A stretch of DNA of 64,000 bases from Microbacterium fluvii (GCF_025515205.1 NZ_JAOPFX010000003.1:473946-537945), one strand, 5' to 3'; positions 44,607 through 54,112 are shown, counted from the first letter of the stretch. Notes: generated by a model not told the origin, from the sequence alone. Program-made: numbers and translations.

Positions 44607-44609
44607 CCT
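44604..44609 (+). promoter_or_regulatory. -10 box TAGCCT made from the yggS stop codon
   Basis: The yggS TAG stop begins TAGCCT, 30 bases before ATG 44640; the leader holds GGAGG as ribosome binding site for sepF. Confidence 0.45.
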
Positions 44610-44639
44610 CGGAACAGCAGAGCCAACACGGAGGATGCG

Positions 44640-45092
44640 ATGTCGAACCCGCTCAAGAAGACCATGGTGTACCTGGGTCTCGCCGACGAGGAAGAGGTCT
44701 ACGAGGAGCCCGCTCCCGTGGCCCGCAAGTCGCAGGCGCCCGTCGAGAAGGCCGCGCCCATCACTCCGCTGCACCGCCCCGCGGTCGTCCGACAGCCCGT
44801 GCAGGGGGCTGTGAGCGAGATCCTCACGGTGCACCCGAAGCAGTACCGCGACGCGCAGGTGATCGCCGAGAACTTCCGCGACGGCATCCCCGTCATCATC
44901 AACCTCTCGCAGATGAGCGACGCCGACGCGCGCCGCCTCGTCGACTTCGCGAGCGGCTTGTCGCTGGGTCTGTACGGTCGCATCGAGCGGGTCACCAGCA
45001 AGGTGTTCCTGCTCTCGCCCGAGCACGTCGCCGTCTCCGGTGACGGAGCCGTCGCGCAGGCCGACCCCGAGTCGGTGCCCTTCGCCCAGTAA
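44640..45092 (+). CDS. sepF: Cell division protein SepF
   Basis: A 150-residue SepF. The N-terminus [19 protein letters not shown] is the membrane-binding amphipathic start, a Pro-rich linker follows, and the SepF domain (about 65-140) has [19 protein letters not shown] and [20 protein letters not shown]. In Actinobacteria it anchors FtsZ to the membrane in place of FtsA. The yggT gene begins 2 bases after its TAA stop. Confidence 0.95.
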   Translation: MSNPLKKTMVYLGLADEEEVYEEPAPVARKSQAPVEKAAPITPLHRPAVVRQPVQGAVSEILTVHPKQYRDAQVIAENFRDGIPVIINLSQMSDADARRLVDFASGLSLGLYGRIERVTSKVFLLSPEHVAVSGDGAVAQADPESVPFAQ

Positions 45093-45094
45093 CC

Positions 45095-45391
45095 GTGGTC
45101 GTCGTCCAGATCCTCGCGGGGATCATCAACGCGCTCCTGCTCGTCTACGTGCTGGTGCTGCTCGCGCGGATGGTGCTCGACTGGATCCCGTTCTTCAACC
45201 GCGAGTGGCGCCCTCAGGGCGCGGGCCTGGTCGCCGCCGAGATCGTGTACACCGTCACCGATCCGCCGCTGAAGTTCTTCCGCCGGTTCATCCCCCCGCT
45301 GCGCATCGGAGCGGTCGCGATCGATCTCGGGTTCACCCTGACGCTGATTCTGTGTCTCGTGCTGCTGAACATCACACGACTGCTCTCCTGA
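45095..45391 (+). CDS. YggT family membrane protein
   Basis: A 98-residue membrane protein with two hydrophobic segments (about 5-25 and 72-95) around a loop with DWIPFFNREWRPQG and TDPPLKFFRRFIPPLR, typical of YggT proteins in the sepF-divIVA interval (Rv2146c). Function is uncertain. The GTG start is 2 bases after sepF, so it is translationally coupled. Confidence 0.92.
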   Translation: MVVVQILAGIINALLLVYVLVLLARMVLDWIPFFNREWRPQGAGLVAAEIVYTVTDPPLKFFRRFIPPLRIGAVAIDLGFTLTLILCLVLLNITRLLS

Positions 45392-45429
45392 CACACGCGT
45401 CACCTTCGACACACTCCGCACCGACGGCT

Positions 45430-45435
45430 ATGCTT
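45430..45435 (+). promoter_or_regulatory. -10-like TATGCT of divIVA
   Basis: TATGCT with TTCGAC 19 bases upstream (45405-45410), in the 117-base gap before divIVA. The leader of about 65 bases ends with GAAGGAAAG before the ATG. Confidence 0.4.
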
Positions 45436-45508
45436 GCCAGGAACGACCCGCCGTCCGGTGGGACGACCCTGACATCGACCACCGAAGGCTCTCGAAGAAG
45501 GAAAGACC

Positions 45509-46114
45509 ATGGCATTGACCCCGGATGACGTCGTCACCAAGCAGTTCCAGCACGTCCGCTTCAAGGAGGGCTTCGACCCCGACGAGGTCGACGACTTCCT
45601 CGACGAGATCGTCGTCGAGTGGCGCAAGACCATCGCCGAGAACGACGAGCTGAAGGCCAAGCTCGCCGCCTACGAGTCGGGCGAGACCCCGGCCCCGGTC
45701 GCCGCGGCCCCCGCACCCGAGCCCGAGCCGGAGCCCGCTGCGGAGCCCGCTCCCGTCGCCGAGGCCCCCGCGCCCGTGGCCGCGCAGGCCGCCGCTCCCG
45801 CGGCCGCCACCGCCGGGATCATCGAGCTGGCCCAGCGCCTGCACGACGAGCACGTCGCCGAGGGTCAGGCCAAGCGCGATCAGCTCATCTCCGACGCCCA
45901 GGCCCAGGCCGCCTCGATCATCGCCGATGCAGAGGCCAAGGGACGCGACGAGATCGCACGTCTCGACAAGGAGCGCGCCTCGCTGGAGAGCAGCATCAGC
46001 GAGCTGCGCAACTTCGAGCGCGACTACCGTTCCCAGCTGCGCAGCTACATCGAAGGCCAGCTGCGCGACCTCGAGACCACGGCAGCAGGCTCGGGCGTCT
46101 CGGCGCTCGGCTAG
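45509..46114 (+). CDS. divIVA: Polar growth protein DivIVA/Wag31
   Basis: A 201-residue DivIVA. The membrane-binding head (1-55: MALTPDDVVTKQFQHVRFKEG, FDPDEVDDFLDEIVVEW) is followed by a Pro/Ala/Glu linker (about 58-100) and a C-terminal coiled coil (about 105-190). It marks curved membrane at the cell poles and directs wall growth. Mycobacterial Wag31 is phosphorylated by PknA; whether the kinase at 24-26 kb acts on it is unknown. It ends with TAG, followed by lspA. Confidence 0.95.
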   Translation: MALTPDDVVTKQFQHVRFKEGFDPDEVDDFLDEIVVEWRKTIAENDELKAKLAAYESGETPAPVAAAPAPEPEPEPAAEPAPVAEAPAPVAAQAAAPAAATAGIIELAQRLHDEHVAEGQAKRDQLISDAQAQAASIIADAEAKGRDEIARLDKERASLESSISELRNFERDYRSQLRSYIEGQLRDLETTAAGSGVSALG

Positions 46115-46117
46115 GAC
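46112..46117 (+). promoter_or_regulatory. -10-like TAGGAC at the divIVA stop codon
   Basis: The divIVA TAG stop begins TAGGAC, exactly 6 bases before the TTG start of lspA. The last base departs from TAGNNT, so this is the weakest of the seven stop/-10 overlaps. Confidence 0.35.
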
Positions 46118-46123
46118 GGCCCG

Positions 46124-46708
46124 TTGTCGGGTCGACCACCGCTTCGTCACGCGGCGGCCGGCACCATCATCGCGATCCTCGCGGTGCTGGTGCTGGCCGC
46201 CGATCAGTTCAGCAAGTACCTCGCGATCGAGAACCTCCCGCCGGAGGAGCCCGTCCACGTCCTCGGCGACTTCCTGATCTTCTACCTCGTGCGCAACCCC
46301 GGCGCCGCCTTCTCGCTCGGCGAGGAGGTGACGTGGATCTTCACGATCGCGCTGGCCCTCGTCGCGATCGCGATCGTGTGGCTCGCCGCCACGAAGGTCC
46401 GCTCGCGCCTGTGGGCCGTCGTGCTCGGACTGCTGCTGGGCGGTGTGCTCGGAAACCTCACCGACCGGCTGCTGCGGGAGCCCTCGTTCGGCATCGGCCA
46501 CGTCGTCGACTTCATCAACACCCCGTGGATGATGCCGGCGATCTACAACGTCGCCGACATCTTCATCGTCACGATGATGATCTCGGTCGCCCTTCTGGTC
46601 GTGCTCGGTCGTCACCTCGACGGCAGTCGAGAAGCGCGCGCCGCGAAGAACGCCGACGCGGATGCCGAGGCCCCCGCATCCGATTCGCCGACCGCCGCGC
46701 AGGACTGA
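46124..46708 (+). CDS. lspA: Lipoprotein signal peptidase
   Basis: A 194-residue signal peptidase II with four membrane helices. Catalytic aspartates lie in [11 protein letters not shown] (near residue 111) and YNVADIFI (near 147); [10 protein letters not shown] is also conserved. It cleaves prolipoproteins before the lipidated cysteine; CtaC here is one candidate substrate. TTG is the only start near the upstream gene end. The acidic Ala-rich C-terminal tail is cytosolic. rluD follows after one base. Confidence 0.93.
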   Translation: MSGRPPLRHAAAGTIIAILAVLVLAADQFSKYLAIENLPPEEPVHVLGDFLIFYLVRNPGAAFSLGEEVTWIFTIALALVAIAIVWLAATKVRSRLWAVVLGLLLGGVLGNLTDRLLREPSFGIGHVVDFINTPWMMPAIYNVADIFIVTMMISVALLVVLGRHLDGSREARAAKNADADAEAPASDSPTAAQD

Positions 46709-46709
46709 C

Positions 46710-47630
46710 GTGGAATCCCGCAGCCTCCCCGTGCCGGACGGCCTCGACGGCACGCGTGTCGACGCGGCGCTGGCCAAGATGCTCGGCTTCTCGCGCACCT
46801 TCGCCGCCGACGTCGCCGACGCCGGCGGGGTGAGCATGGACGGGCGCGCCCTCGGCAAGAGCGACAAGCTGCGCGCGGGCGCGTGGCTCGACGTGCAATG
46901 GGCGCCCAAAGAGGAGCCCAGGGTCGTGCCGGTCGAGGTTCCCGACCTCGGGATCGCCTACGACGACGACGACATCGTCGTGGTCGACAAGCCCTCGGGT
47001 GTCGCGGCGCACCCCTCGCTCGGCTGGGAGGGCCCGACGGTGCTCGGTGCCCTCGCGGCCGGCGGATACCGCATCGCGACCACCGGCGCGGCAGAGCGCC
47101 AGGGCGTCGTGCATCGCCTCGACGTGGGCACCAGCGGGCTCATGGTCGTCGCCAAGACCGAGCGCGCCTATACGGCGCTCAAGCGTGCGTTCAAGGAGCG
47201 CGAGGTCGAGAAGATCTACCACGCCGTCGTGCAGGGTCACCCCGATCCGCTGGCCGGCACCATCGATGCGCCGATCGGGCGGCACCCGAACCACTCGTGG
47301 AAGTTCGCCGTCACCCCGAGCGGCAAGGACTCGGTGACCCACTACGAGACGCTCGAGGCGTTCCCCGGCGCGTCGCTGCTGGAGATCCACCTCGAGACCG
47401 GGCGCACGCATCAGATCCGCGTGCACATGGCAGCGCACCGCCACCCCTGCGTCGGCGACCCGCTCTACGGCGCCGACCCGACGCTGTCGGCGCGGCTCGG
47501 GCTCATCCGGCAGTGGCTGCACGCGCACGAGCTGTCGTTCGCGCACCCGACGACGGGCGACTGGGTCACCTTCACCTCCGGCTACCCGGCCGATCTACAG
47601 CACGCCCTCGACGTGCTCCGAGCCGACTGA
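46710..47630 (+). CDS. rluD: RluA-family rRNA pseudouridine synthase (RluD-like)
   Basis: A 306-residue pseudouridine synthase. An S4-like RNA-binding domain (1-75) is followed by the catalytic domain with [13 protein letters not shown] and [15 protein letters not shown], whose Asp is the nucleophile, and [19 protein letters not shown]. The lspA-rluD pairing is common in Actinobacteria. The GTG starts 1 base after lspA. Its stop abuts the stop of the convergent NUDIX gene with no space. Confidence 0.92.
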   Translation: MESRSLPVPDGLDGTRVDAALAKMLGFSRTFAADVADAGGVSMDGRALGKSDKLRAGAWLDVQWAPKEEPRVVPVEVPDLGIAYDDDDIVVVDKPSGVAAHPSLGWEGPTVLGALAAGGYRIATTGAAERQGVVHRLDVGTSGLMVVAKTERAYTALKRAFKEREVEKIYHAVVQGHPDPLAGTIDAPIGRHPNHSWKFAVTPSGKDSVTHYETLEAFPGASLLEIHLETGRTHQIRVHMAAHRHPCVGDPLYGADPTLSARLGLIRQWLHAHELSFAHPTTGDWVTFTSGYPADLQHALDVLRAD

Positions 47631-48101
47631 TCAGCGGCCTCCCTCGAATCGGGCCTCGCCGCGGGGCTCGAGGGCCGATTCCACGCGCGCGCGCATGTCG
47701 CCGGTGAGGTCGGGGTGCTCCAGTTCGTACCAGCCGACCTCTGTCATCTCGCCGTCGGCAGGGTACGGCTCTCCCGACACCCACTCGCAGCGGTACACGA
47801 GGTCGAGGTAGTCGCTCTGGTCGCCGTTGTCGTACGTGACGCGCGGAATCTGGTGCACCCACGTGAGCCGTGTCGTGCGGGCGACGACCCCAGCCTCTTC
47901 GAGGGTCTCGCGCACGGCCGCATCGGCGGGCTCTTCGCCAGGGTCGATGATGCCGGTGATCGGGGTGAGGGCGCCGGTGTCGCTGCGTCTGCCGAGCAGC
48001 ACCCTGCCCTCGTGCAGCACGACGGCGGTCACACCGGACAGCGGCAGCGGCATCGTGCCGACGTGGCGGCGCAGTTCGAGGATGAACTCGGGGGTGGGCA
48101 T
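47631..48101 (-). CDS. NUDIX hydrolase
   Basis: A 156-residue NUDIX protein. The NUDIX box runs from GIIDPGEEPADAAVRET to LEEAGV (near residues 50-72) and is complete. Substrate cannot be assigned; proteins with LRRHVGTMPLPLSGVTAVVL starts are annotated as general (d)NTP or ADP-ribose pyrophosphatases. It ends back to back with rluD. The start is ATG 48101, 35 bases downstream of the VKOR gene end. Confidence 0.88.
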   Translation of the reverse strand: MPTPEFILELRRHVGTMPLPLSGVTAVVLHEGRVLLGRRSDTGALTPITGIIDPGEEPADAAVRETLEEAGVVARTTRLTWVHQIPRVTYDNGDQSDYLDLVYRCEWVSGEPYPADGEMTEVGWYELEHPDLTGDMRARVESALEPRGEARFEGGR

Positions 48102-48136
48102 GCCGCCAGCCTACGGCGCGCGCCGCGACCCGATGC

Positions 48137-48754
48137 TCAGAAGAGCGAGCCGAGCACGTCGAGCCGCACCTGGGCGGCGACGGCGATGACGGCGTAGTCG
48201 ACCACGGTGATCAGCAGCGCCCACGACCAGAGTGCGGCGCCGAATCGACGAGCGCCCTCGCCGAGCAGCCCGTCGCGCAGCATCCATCCCAGCGTGAACC
48301 AGAAGAGGGGGATCGTGACGAGCCAGATCACCATGCACCACGGGCACAGCGACCCGTACTCGAAGACGCTGCGCCACGCGAAGAAGTGCACGAGCACGAA
48401 GGCGGCCGTCACGAACCCGAAGAAGGTGCGCCAGTACCAGCCGCGCAGGCCCCCTGGCGAGGCGAACGCGCTGACGGCAGCGTAGAGCGGTCCGAAGAAC
48501 AGGGTGATGCCGATGATCGAGTTCGAGAACCCGAGCAGGTTGCCCCCCGGCGAGAGCAGATTCGGTCCGCACGTGACGATGGGGCTGATCGAGCACGAGA
48601 TGAGCGGGGCGGCGTCGGTGAGCTGGCCGATGTATTCGAGGTAGAGCAGAAAGGCGACGACGCCGCCCAGCACCGCCGCGACGATCCAGAAGACGGCGAG
48701 GCCGCGCGGCGGCAGGAAGGTGCGCGGGATGACGGATGCGGTGGGCTCGGCCAT
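48137..48754 (-). CDS. Vitamin K epoxide reductase family protein
   Basis: A 205-residue membrane protein with five predicted helices. VKOR signatures are present: a loop cysteine pair (CSISPIVTCG) and the active CxxC in LCPWCMV (near residue 130). In Actinobacteria VKOR reoxidises the disulfide catalyst DsbA using menaquinone. ATG 48754 is preferred; CAGACT, a -10-like box, ends 6 bases before it. No dsbA-like gene is adjacent. Confidence 0.9.
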   Translation of the reverse strand: MAEPTASVIPRTFLPPRGLAVFWIVAAVLGGVVAFLLYLEYIGQLTDAAPLISCSISPIVTCGPNLLSPGGNLLGFSNSIIGITLFFGPLYAAVSAFASPGGLRGWYWRTFFGFVTAAFVLVHFFAWRSVFEYGSLCPWCMVIWLVTIPLFWFTLGWMLRDGLLGEGARRFGAALWSWALLITVVDYAVIAVAAQVRLDVLGSLF

Positions 48755-48846
48755 GCGCACAGTCTGGCGCGCCCGTGCCTCGAGCGCATCGGGTGACGGG
48801 CCGTGCAAAATGCGCACGGGGAGTTCCCCTGTCGCAGCCCACCCTC

Positions 48847-48852
48847 TACAGT
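48847..48852 (+). promoter_or_regulatory. -10 box TACAGT, leaderless promoter of the DinB gene
   Basis: TACAGT ends 6 bases before ATG 48859 (gap CCGAGC). Confidence 0.55.
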
Positions 48853-48858
48853 CCGAGC

Positions 48859-49302
48859 ATGACGACTGCGATGCTGCTGCGTCGGCTCGACGGAGCCCAG
48901 GAACGGTACGACGAGCTGATCGCGGGTCTGACGGCGGCGCAGCTGGGGCTGAAGCTCGGCGATCTGCCCTCGTCGACGATCGGGCAGCAGCTGTGGTGCG
49001 TCGTCGGCGCCCGCGAGAGCTATCGCCGCGCCGCCGAGGCGGGGTCGTGGCAGGGATTCGACGCGTCGCTCACCTCGGCCGATCTCGACGATCCGGCGCG
49101 GGTGCGCGCCGTCTTCGCACGGTCGCACCAGGGCACGCACGCGTTCATCGCTGGGCTCGATCCCGACGACGCCTACGCCCTCGAGCTCGCCTTCGGTCTG
49201 CTCGAGCACGAGACGATGCACCACGGCCAGCTCATCCGGTATCTCTACGGCGACCGCATCCCGATCCCGCCGGGGTGGAAGGAGCACTATGTGCTGGATT
49301 GA
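48859..49302 (+). CDS. DinB-family protein
   Basis: A 147-residue four-helix DinB/YfiT-type protein. HETMHHGQLIRYLYG near residue 115 offers two of the metal-binding histidines. Members are metal-dependent transferases (bacillithiol or mycothiol linked) or of unknown function; no substrate can be assigned here. It is divergent from the VKOR gene and monocistronic. Confidence 0.82.
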   Translation: MTTAMLLRRLDGAQERYDELIAGLTAAQLGLKLGDLPSSTIGQQLWCVVGARESYRRAAEAGSWQGFDASLTSADLDDPARVRAVFARSHQGTHAFIAGLDPDDAYALELAFGLLEHETMHHGQLIRYLYGDRIPIPPGWKEHYVLD

Positions 49303-49401
49303 GCGCGCCCAACCCTCACCCTCGACTCGAAGGTGAGACGACCTGGGCGCATGACGGCGGGCTCGGCCGCGTGGCCGGGGCCTCGCGTCGGTGCCTCTTC
49401 G

Positions 49402-49407
49402 TAGACT
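49402..49407 (+). promoter_or_regulatory. -10 box TAGACT, leaderless promoter of dnaE
   Basis: TAGACT ends 7 bases before GTG 49415, which decides this start over the in-frame GTG at 49391. Confidence 0.6.
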
Positions 49408-49414
49408 CGATCTC

Positions 49415-52400
49415 GTGGCATCCGACTCCTTCGTCCATCTGCACGTGCACAGCGAGTACTCGATGCTCGACGGGGCCGCCAAGATCGGCGCCATGACGCA
49501 GGCGGCCGCCGAATACGGGATGCCGGCGATCGCCGTCACCGACCACGGCAACACCTTCGCGGCCTTCGAGTTCTACAAGGCCGCCCAGGCGTCGGGCGTC
49601 AAGCCGATCATCGGCCTCGAGGCCTACGTCACCCCCGGAACCCACCGCAGCGACAAGTCGCGCGTGGCGTGGGGCACGCCCGACCAGAAGAGCGACGACG
49701 TCTCGGGCTCTGGCGCCTACACGCACATGACGCTGTGGAGCGAGACCACACCCGGCATGCACAACCTGTTCCGGCTGAGCTCGCGCTCGAGCATGGAGGG
49801 GTACTACTTCAAGCCGCGCATGGACCGGGAGCTCCTGCAGACCTACGGCAAGGGCCTCATCGCGACGACCGGGTGCCCGTCGGGCGAGGTGCAGACCCGC
49901 CTGCGGCTCGGCCAGTACGACGCGGCGCGCGCCGCCGCCGCCGAGTTCCAGGACATCTTCGGCAAAGAGAACTACTTCGCCGAGATCATGGACCACGGCC
50001 TGTCGATCGAGCGGCGGGTCATGACAGACCTGCTGCGCCTCGCCAAAGACCTCGACATCCCGCTGGTGGCCACCAACGACTCGCACTACACGCACCAGCA
50101 CGAGGCCGACGCGCACGCGGCGCTGCTGTGCGTGCAGTCGGGGTCGACCCTCGACGACCCGAACCGCTTCAAGTTCGACGGCGACGGCTATTACGTCAAG
50201 ACCGCCGCAGAGATGCGGCAGCTCTTCCGCGACCACCCGGAGGCGTGCGACAACACCCTCCTGATCGCCGAGCGCTGCGAGGTCGAGTTCGACACGGCAG
50301 CCAACTACATGCCGCGCTTCCCCGTGCCCGACGGCGAGACCGAAGACAGCTGGCTCATCAAAGAGGTCGAGAACGGGCTGCACTACCGCTACCCCGGCGG
50401 CATCCCCGACAAGGTGCGCAAGCAGGCCGAGTACGAGACCGGCATCATCCTGCAGATGGGCTTCCCCGGCTACTTCCTCGTCGTCGCCGACTTCATCAAC
50501 TGGGCCAAAGACAACGGCATCCGCGTCGGCCCCGGCCGCGGTTCCGGCGCCGGCTCGATGGTCGCCTACGCCATGAAGATCACCGATCTCGACCCGCTCG
50601 AGCACGGCCTCATCTTCGAGCGCTTCCTCAACCCCGACCGCGTCTCGATGCCCGACTTCGACGTCGACTTCGACGACCGCCGCCGCGGCGAGGTGATCGA
50701 CTACGTCACCGAGAAGTACGGCTCCGAGCGCGTCGCGCAGATCGTGACCTACGGCACGATCAAGTCGAAGCAGGCGCTGAAAGACGCCGGGCGGGTGCTC
50801 GGATTCCCCTTCAGCATGGGGGAGCGCCTCACCAAGGCCATGCCGCCGCCCGTCATGGGCAAGGACATGGAGCTCGGCGGCATGTTCGACCCCGAGCACA
50901 AGCGCTTCAAAGAGGCGGTGGAGTTCCGCACGCTCATCGAGAGCGACCCGGAGGCCAAGACGGTCTTCGACCGCGCGCTGGGACTGGAGGGCCTGAAGCG
51001 CCAGTGGGGCGTGCATGCGGCAGGCGTCATCATGTCGAGCGAACCGCTGCTGGACATCATCCCGATCATGCGCCGCGAGCAGGACGGCCAGATCGTCACG
51101 CAGTTCGACTACCCGTCGTGCGAGACGCTCGGCCTCATCAAGATGGACTTCCTGGGGCTGCGCAACCTCACGATCATCTCCGACGCGCTCGACAACATCC
51201 GCATGAACCGGGGGGAGGAGCTCGACCTCGAGCACCTCGCGCTCGACGACCGCGCCGCCTACGACCTGCTCACCCGCGGCGACACGCTCGGCGTCTTCCA
51301 GCTCGACGGCGGGCCCATGCGGTCGCTGCTGCGGCTCATGAAGCCCGACAACTTCGAAGACATCTCGGCCGTCATCGCGCTCTACCGCCCGGGCCCCATG
51401 GGTGCCAACTCGCACACCAACTACGCGCTGCGCAAGAACGGCCTGCAGCCGATCACACCCATCCACCCCGAACTCGCCGAGCCGCTCAAAGACATCCTCG
51501 ACACCACCTACGGCCTGATCATCTATCAGGAGCAGGTCATGGCCATCGCGCAGAAGGTCGCCGGCTTCAGCCTCGGCCAGGCCGACATCCTGCGCCGCGC
51601 GATGGGCAAGAAGAAGAAGTCCGAGCTCGACAAGCAGTACGAGGGCTTCTCGGGCGGCATGGCCGAGCGCGGCTTCGGGGAGGGCGCCGTGACGGCGCTG
51701 TGGGACATCCTGCTGCCCTTCTCGGATTACGCGTTCAACAAGGCCCACTCCGCCGCCTACGGTCTCGTCTCGTACTGGACCGCCTACCTCAAGGCCCACT
51801 ACCCGGCCGAGTACATGGCGGCGCTGCTGACGAGCGTCGGCGACTCGAAAGACAAGATGGCGGTGTACCTCAACGAGTGCCGCCGCATGGGCATCCGCGT
51901 GCTGCCGCCCGATGTGGGCGAGTCGATCCGCTACTTCGCGGCCGTCGGCGACGACATCCGCTTCGGCCTGGGTGCCGTGCGCAACGTAGGCGCGAACGTC
52001 GTGGACGGCATCGTCACGGCGCGAGAAGACGCCCCCTATGCGAGCTTCCACGACTTCCTAGCGAAGGTCCCTGCGCACGTGGCCAACAAGCGCACGGTCG
52101 AATCGCTCATCAAGGCGGGCGCCTTCGACTCGCTCGGGTCGACCCGCCGCGCCCTCATGGAGATCCATGAAGACGCGACCGAGCAGGCCGTGCTCGACAA
52201 GCGCCGCGAGGCCAACGGCGAGGTGGGGTTCGACTTCGACAGCCTGTGGGGCGACGACGAGCCGCAGCAGGTCGCGAAGGTGCCCGAGCGGCCCGAGTGG
52301 ACCAAGAAGGACAAGCTCGCGTTCGAGCGCGAGATGCTCGGCCTCTATGTCTCCGACCACCCGCTGGCAGGCCTCGAGATCCCGCTCGCCAAACACGCGA

Positions 52401-52933
52401 GCACCAGCATCCACGACCTCCTCGCCGATGAGAACGTGCAGGACGGCGACCAGGTCACGATCGCCGGCCTCGTCACGAGCGTGCAGCACCGGGTGGCCAA
52501 GCAGAGCGGCAACCCCTACGGCATGATCACCGTCGAGGACTTCGACGGCGAGGTGACGGTCATGTTCATGGGCAAGACCTACACCGAGTTCCAGTCGATG
52601 CTCGTGGCCGACTCGATCCTCGTGGTGCGCGGGCGGGTCTCGCGCCGCGACGACGGGCTCAACCTGCACGGTCAGTCGGCGTTCTCGCCCGATCTCGGGA
52701 ATGTGGATGCTGCCGGCCCCCTCGTGCTGATCGTGCCGGAGCAGCGGGCGACCGAGCAGCTGGTGACCGAGCTCTCCGAGGTGCTCGGCCGTCACCGCGG
52801 AGACACCGAGGTGACGCTCAAGATCCACAAGGGGACGGTCGCGAAGGTGTTCGAGGTGCCGATGCCCGTGCAGGTCACGGCCGACCTCTACGGCGAGCTC
52901 AAGGGCCTGCTCGGCCCCCAGTGCCTCGGCTGA
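49415..52933 (+). CDS. dnaE: DNA polymerase III subunit alpha
   Basis: A 1172-residue replicative polymerase of the DnaE1 type. The N-terminal PHP domain starts FVHLHVHSEYSMLDGAAK; the polymerase aspartates lie in MPDFDVDFDDRRRGEVI (near residue 415) and further on; the C-terminal part has a helix-hairpin-helix region and OB fold (VTIAGLVTSVQHRV). PHP metal residues (HxH, DHGN, TNDSHYTHQHEADAH) look intact, as in polymerases with built-in proofreading. The gene is leaderless and monocistronic. Confidence 0.96.
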   Translation: MASDSFVHLHVHSEYSMLDGAAKIGAMTQAAAEYGMPAIAVTDHGNTFAAFEFYKAAQASGVKPIIGLEAYVTPGTHRSDKSRVAWGTPDQKSDDVSGSGAYTHMTLWSETTPGMHNLFRLSSRSSMEGYYFKPRMDRELLQTYGKGLIATTGCPSGEVQTRLRLGQYDAARAAAAEFQDIFGKENYFAEIMDHGLSIERRVMTDLLRLAKDLDIPLVATNDSHYTHQHEADAHAALLCVQSGSTLDDPNRFKFDGDGYYVKTAAEMRQLFRDHPEACDNTLLIAERCEVEFDTAANYMPRFPVPDGETEDSWLIKEVENGLHYRYPGGIPDKVRKQAEYETGIILQMGFPGYFLVVADFINWAKDNGIRVGPGRGSGAGSMVAYAMKITDLDPLEHGLIFERFLNPDRVSMPDFDVDFDDRRRGEVIDYVTEKYGSERVAQIVTYGTIKSKQALKDAGRVLGFPFSMGERLTKAMPPPVMGKDMELGGMFDPEHKRFKEAVEFRTLIESDPEAKTVFDRALGLEGLKRQWGVHAAGVIMSSEPLLDIIPIMRREQDGQIVTQFDYPSCETLGLIKMDFLGLRNLTIISDALDNIRMNRGEELDLEHLALDDRAAYDLLTRGDTLGVFQLDGGPMRSLLRLMKPDNFEDISAVIALYRPGPMGANSHTNYALRKNGLQPITPIHPELAEPLKDILDTTYGLIIYQEQVMAIAQKVAGFSLGQADILRRAMGKKKKSELDKQYEGFSGGMAERGFGEGAVTALWDILLPFSDYAFNKAHSAAYGLVSYWTAYLKAHYPAEYMAALLTSVGDSKDKMAVYLNECRRMGIRVLPPDVGESIRYFAAVGDDIRFGLGAVRNVGANVVDGIVTAREDAPYASFHDFLAKVPAHVANKRTVESLIKAGAFDSLGSTRRALMEIHEDATEQAVLDKRREANGEVGFDFDSLWGDDEPQQVAKVPERPEWTKKDKLAFEREMLGLYVSDHPLAGLEIPLAKHASTSIHDLLADENVQDGDQVTIAGLVTSVQHRVAKQSGNPYGMITVEDFDGEVTVMFMGKTYTEFQSMLVADSILVVRGRVSRRDDGLNLHGQSAFSPDLGNVDAAGPLVLIVPEQRATEQLVTELSEVLGRHRGDTEVTLKIHKGTVAKVFEVPMPVQVTADLYGELKGLLGPQCLG

Positions 52934-52965
52934 TTCCGGAGCGCGGACGGGCGTGACCTGCCCGT

Positions 52966-53002
52966 CTCATCTCATCCTCATCTCATACGCCGCGAGTAGG
53001 AT
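52966..53002 (+). promoter_or_regulatory. CTCAT repeats and -10 box TAGGAT upstream of 53042
   Basis: Four CTCAT pentamers (52966, 52971, 52977, 52982) end 10 bases before TAGGAT (52997-53002). The leader of about 39 bases contains GGAAAGGGAAGA. The pentamers cover the -35 region. Confidence 0.45.
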
Positions 53003-53041
53003 CGCAGCACGCGACGCGAGAGCGTCCGGAAAGGGAAGACA

Positions 53042-54076
53042 GTGACCGACGAGACCTCGAACGACACGACCGACCTCACCGCGTCGGCCGTCGCCGACGC
53101 ACCTGCCGCCGACGACGTCGCCGACCAGGCGGACGCCGCCGAGCCCCAGGCCGCCGACGCAGCCGAGGCTGCGCCGCAGTACGGCGTCGGACCGTTCTCG
53201 ATCCGCGAGGTGGCGCTGGTCGGCATCTGGCTGGTCGCATTCGTCACCTCGTTCTTCCCGGTGAGCGTGACCTGGCTGAGCGCCCTCGGCCCTGCGCAGA
53301 TCACCTGGAGCTCGGTGTGGGCCTCCGGGCTGTCGTGGGTGCTCACGGTCGGCCTTCCGACGGTCGCCGTGTTCCTGATCGTGCTGCGCCGGCTGTCTCC
53401 CGACGGCATCCGCCGCGTCGGCTCGCTGGGCGTCGACCAGTTCGCCTCTGTGGCGTTCTCGGTGGCGACCCTGGTGTGGCTGCAGCAGGTGTGGGAGACC
53501 GTGAACGTCGCGGCCGAGACCGGCTACTGGCTGCGCTCGTGGGTGATGTGGCTGCAGTTCTTCCTCATGCTCGCGGGCGTGCTGCTGACCGTGTTCGGTC
53601 CCTTCATCCCGCCGTTCGACCAGGACTTCCGCCACCGCGCCGAGGTGCCCGCACACCCCACCGCCCGTCCGGCACGCCCCGTCTCGGCGCGCCCGGCTCC
53701 GGCCCCCCGGCCCGCTGGCGTCGCCGAGCCCGGTGCAGCCGATGAGTCGGATGCGCGCTTCGATCCGGCCGACCCCTACGCCACCTCTGCGGCCCTCGAC
53801 GACACCTACGAGTCACCCGCGGCCGACACGGTCGTGGTCGACAGGATCACCGCAGAGGAGGCGACGCCCGCGGAGACCCCGGCGCGACAGCAGGCATTCT
53901 GGGCCCTCGTGCCGGAAGAGCGCGACGTCGTCGACGACCTCGGCATCCCGCTGTTCCGCATCGCCCCGACGGCGTGGGCGCTCGTGATCGAAGACCGCGG
54001 CGAAGTGTTCGTCGTGCGCCACGAAGACGGCCGCGTCGGCTACCTGCACGACACGACGGACGTCACGAGGGGCTGA
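53042..54076 (+). CDS. Hypothetical membrane protein, 344 aa
   Basis: I do not recognise a named family. An acidic Ala/Asp-rich N-terminus (1-45) leads to four hydrophobic segments (about 58-80, 95-118, 140-160, 172-195), then a Pro/Ala/Arg-rich linker with an acidic stretch (about 210-290) and a C-terminal soluble part (LVPEERDVVDDLGIPLFRIAPTAWALVIEDRGEVFVVRHEDGR is its core) that looks like a small beta domain. Similar proteins occur between dnaE and hisD in related genomes as far as I recall. Its function is unknown. Confidence 0.8.
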   Translation: MTDETSNDTTDLTASAVADAPAADDVADQADAAEPQAADAAEAAPQYGVGPFSIREVALVGIWLVAFVTSFFPVSVTWLSALGPAQITWSSVWASGLSWVLTVGLPTVAVFLIVLRRLSPDGIRRVGSLGVDQFASVAFSVATLVWLQQVWETVNVAAETGYWLRSWVMWLQFFLMLAGVLLTVFGPFIPPFDQDFRHRAEVPAHPTARPARPVSARPAPAPRPAGVAEPGAADESDARFDPADPYATSAALDDTYESPAADTVVVDRITAEEATPAETPARQQAFWALVPEERDVVDDLGIPLFRIAPTAWALVIEDRGEVFVVRHEDGRVGYLHDTTDVTRG

Positions 54077-54100
54077 GTCCGGCGTCCGCGCCCGGCCGAC

Positions 54101-54106
54101 TACCGT
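54101..54106 (+). promoter_or_regulatory. -10 box TACCGT, leaderless promoter of hisD
   Basis: TACCGT ends 6 bases before ATG 54113; the gap is AGAAGG, which could also serve weakly as a ribosome site. Confidence 0.5.
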
Positions 54107-54112
54107 AGAAGG

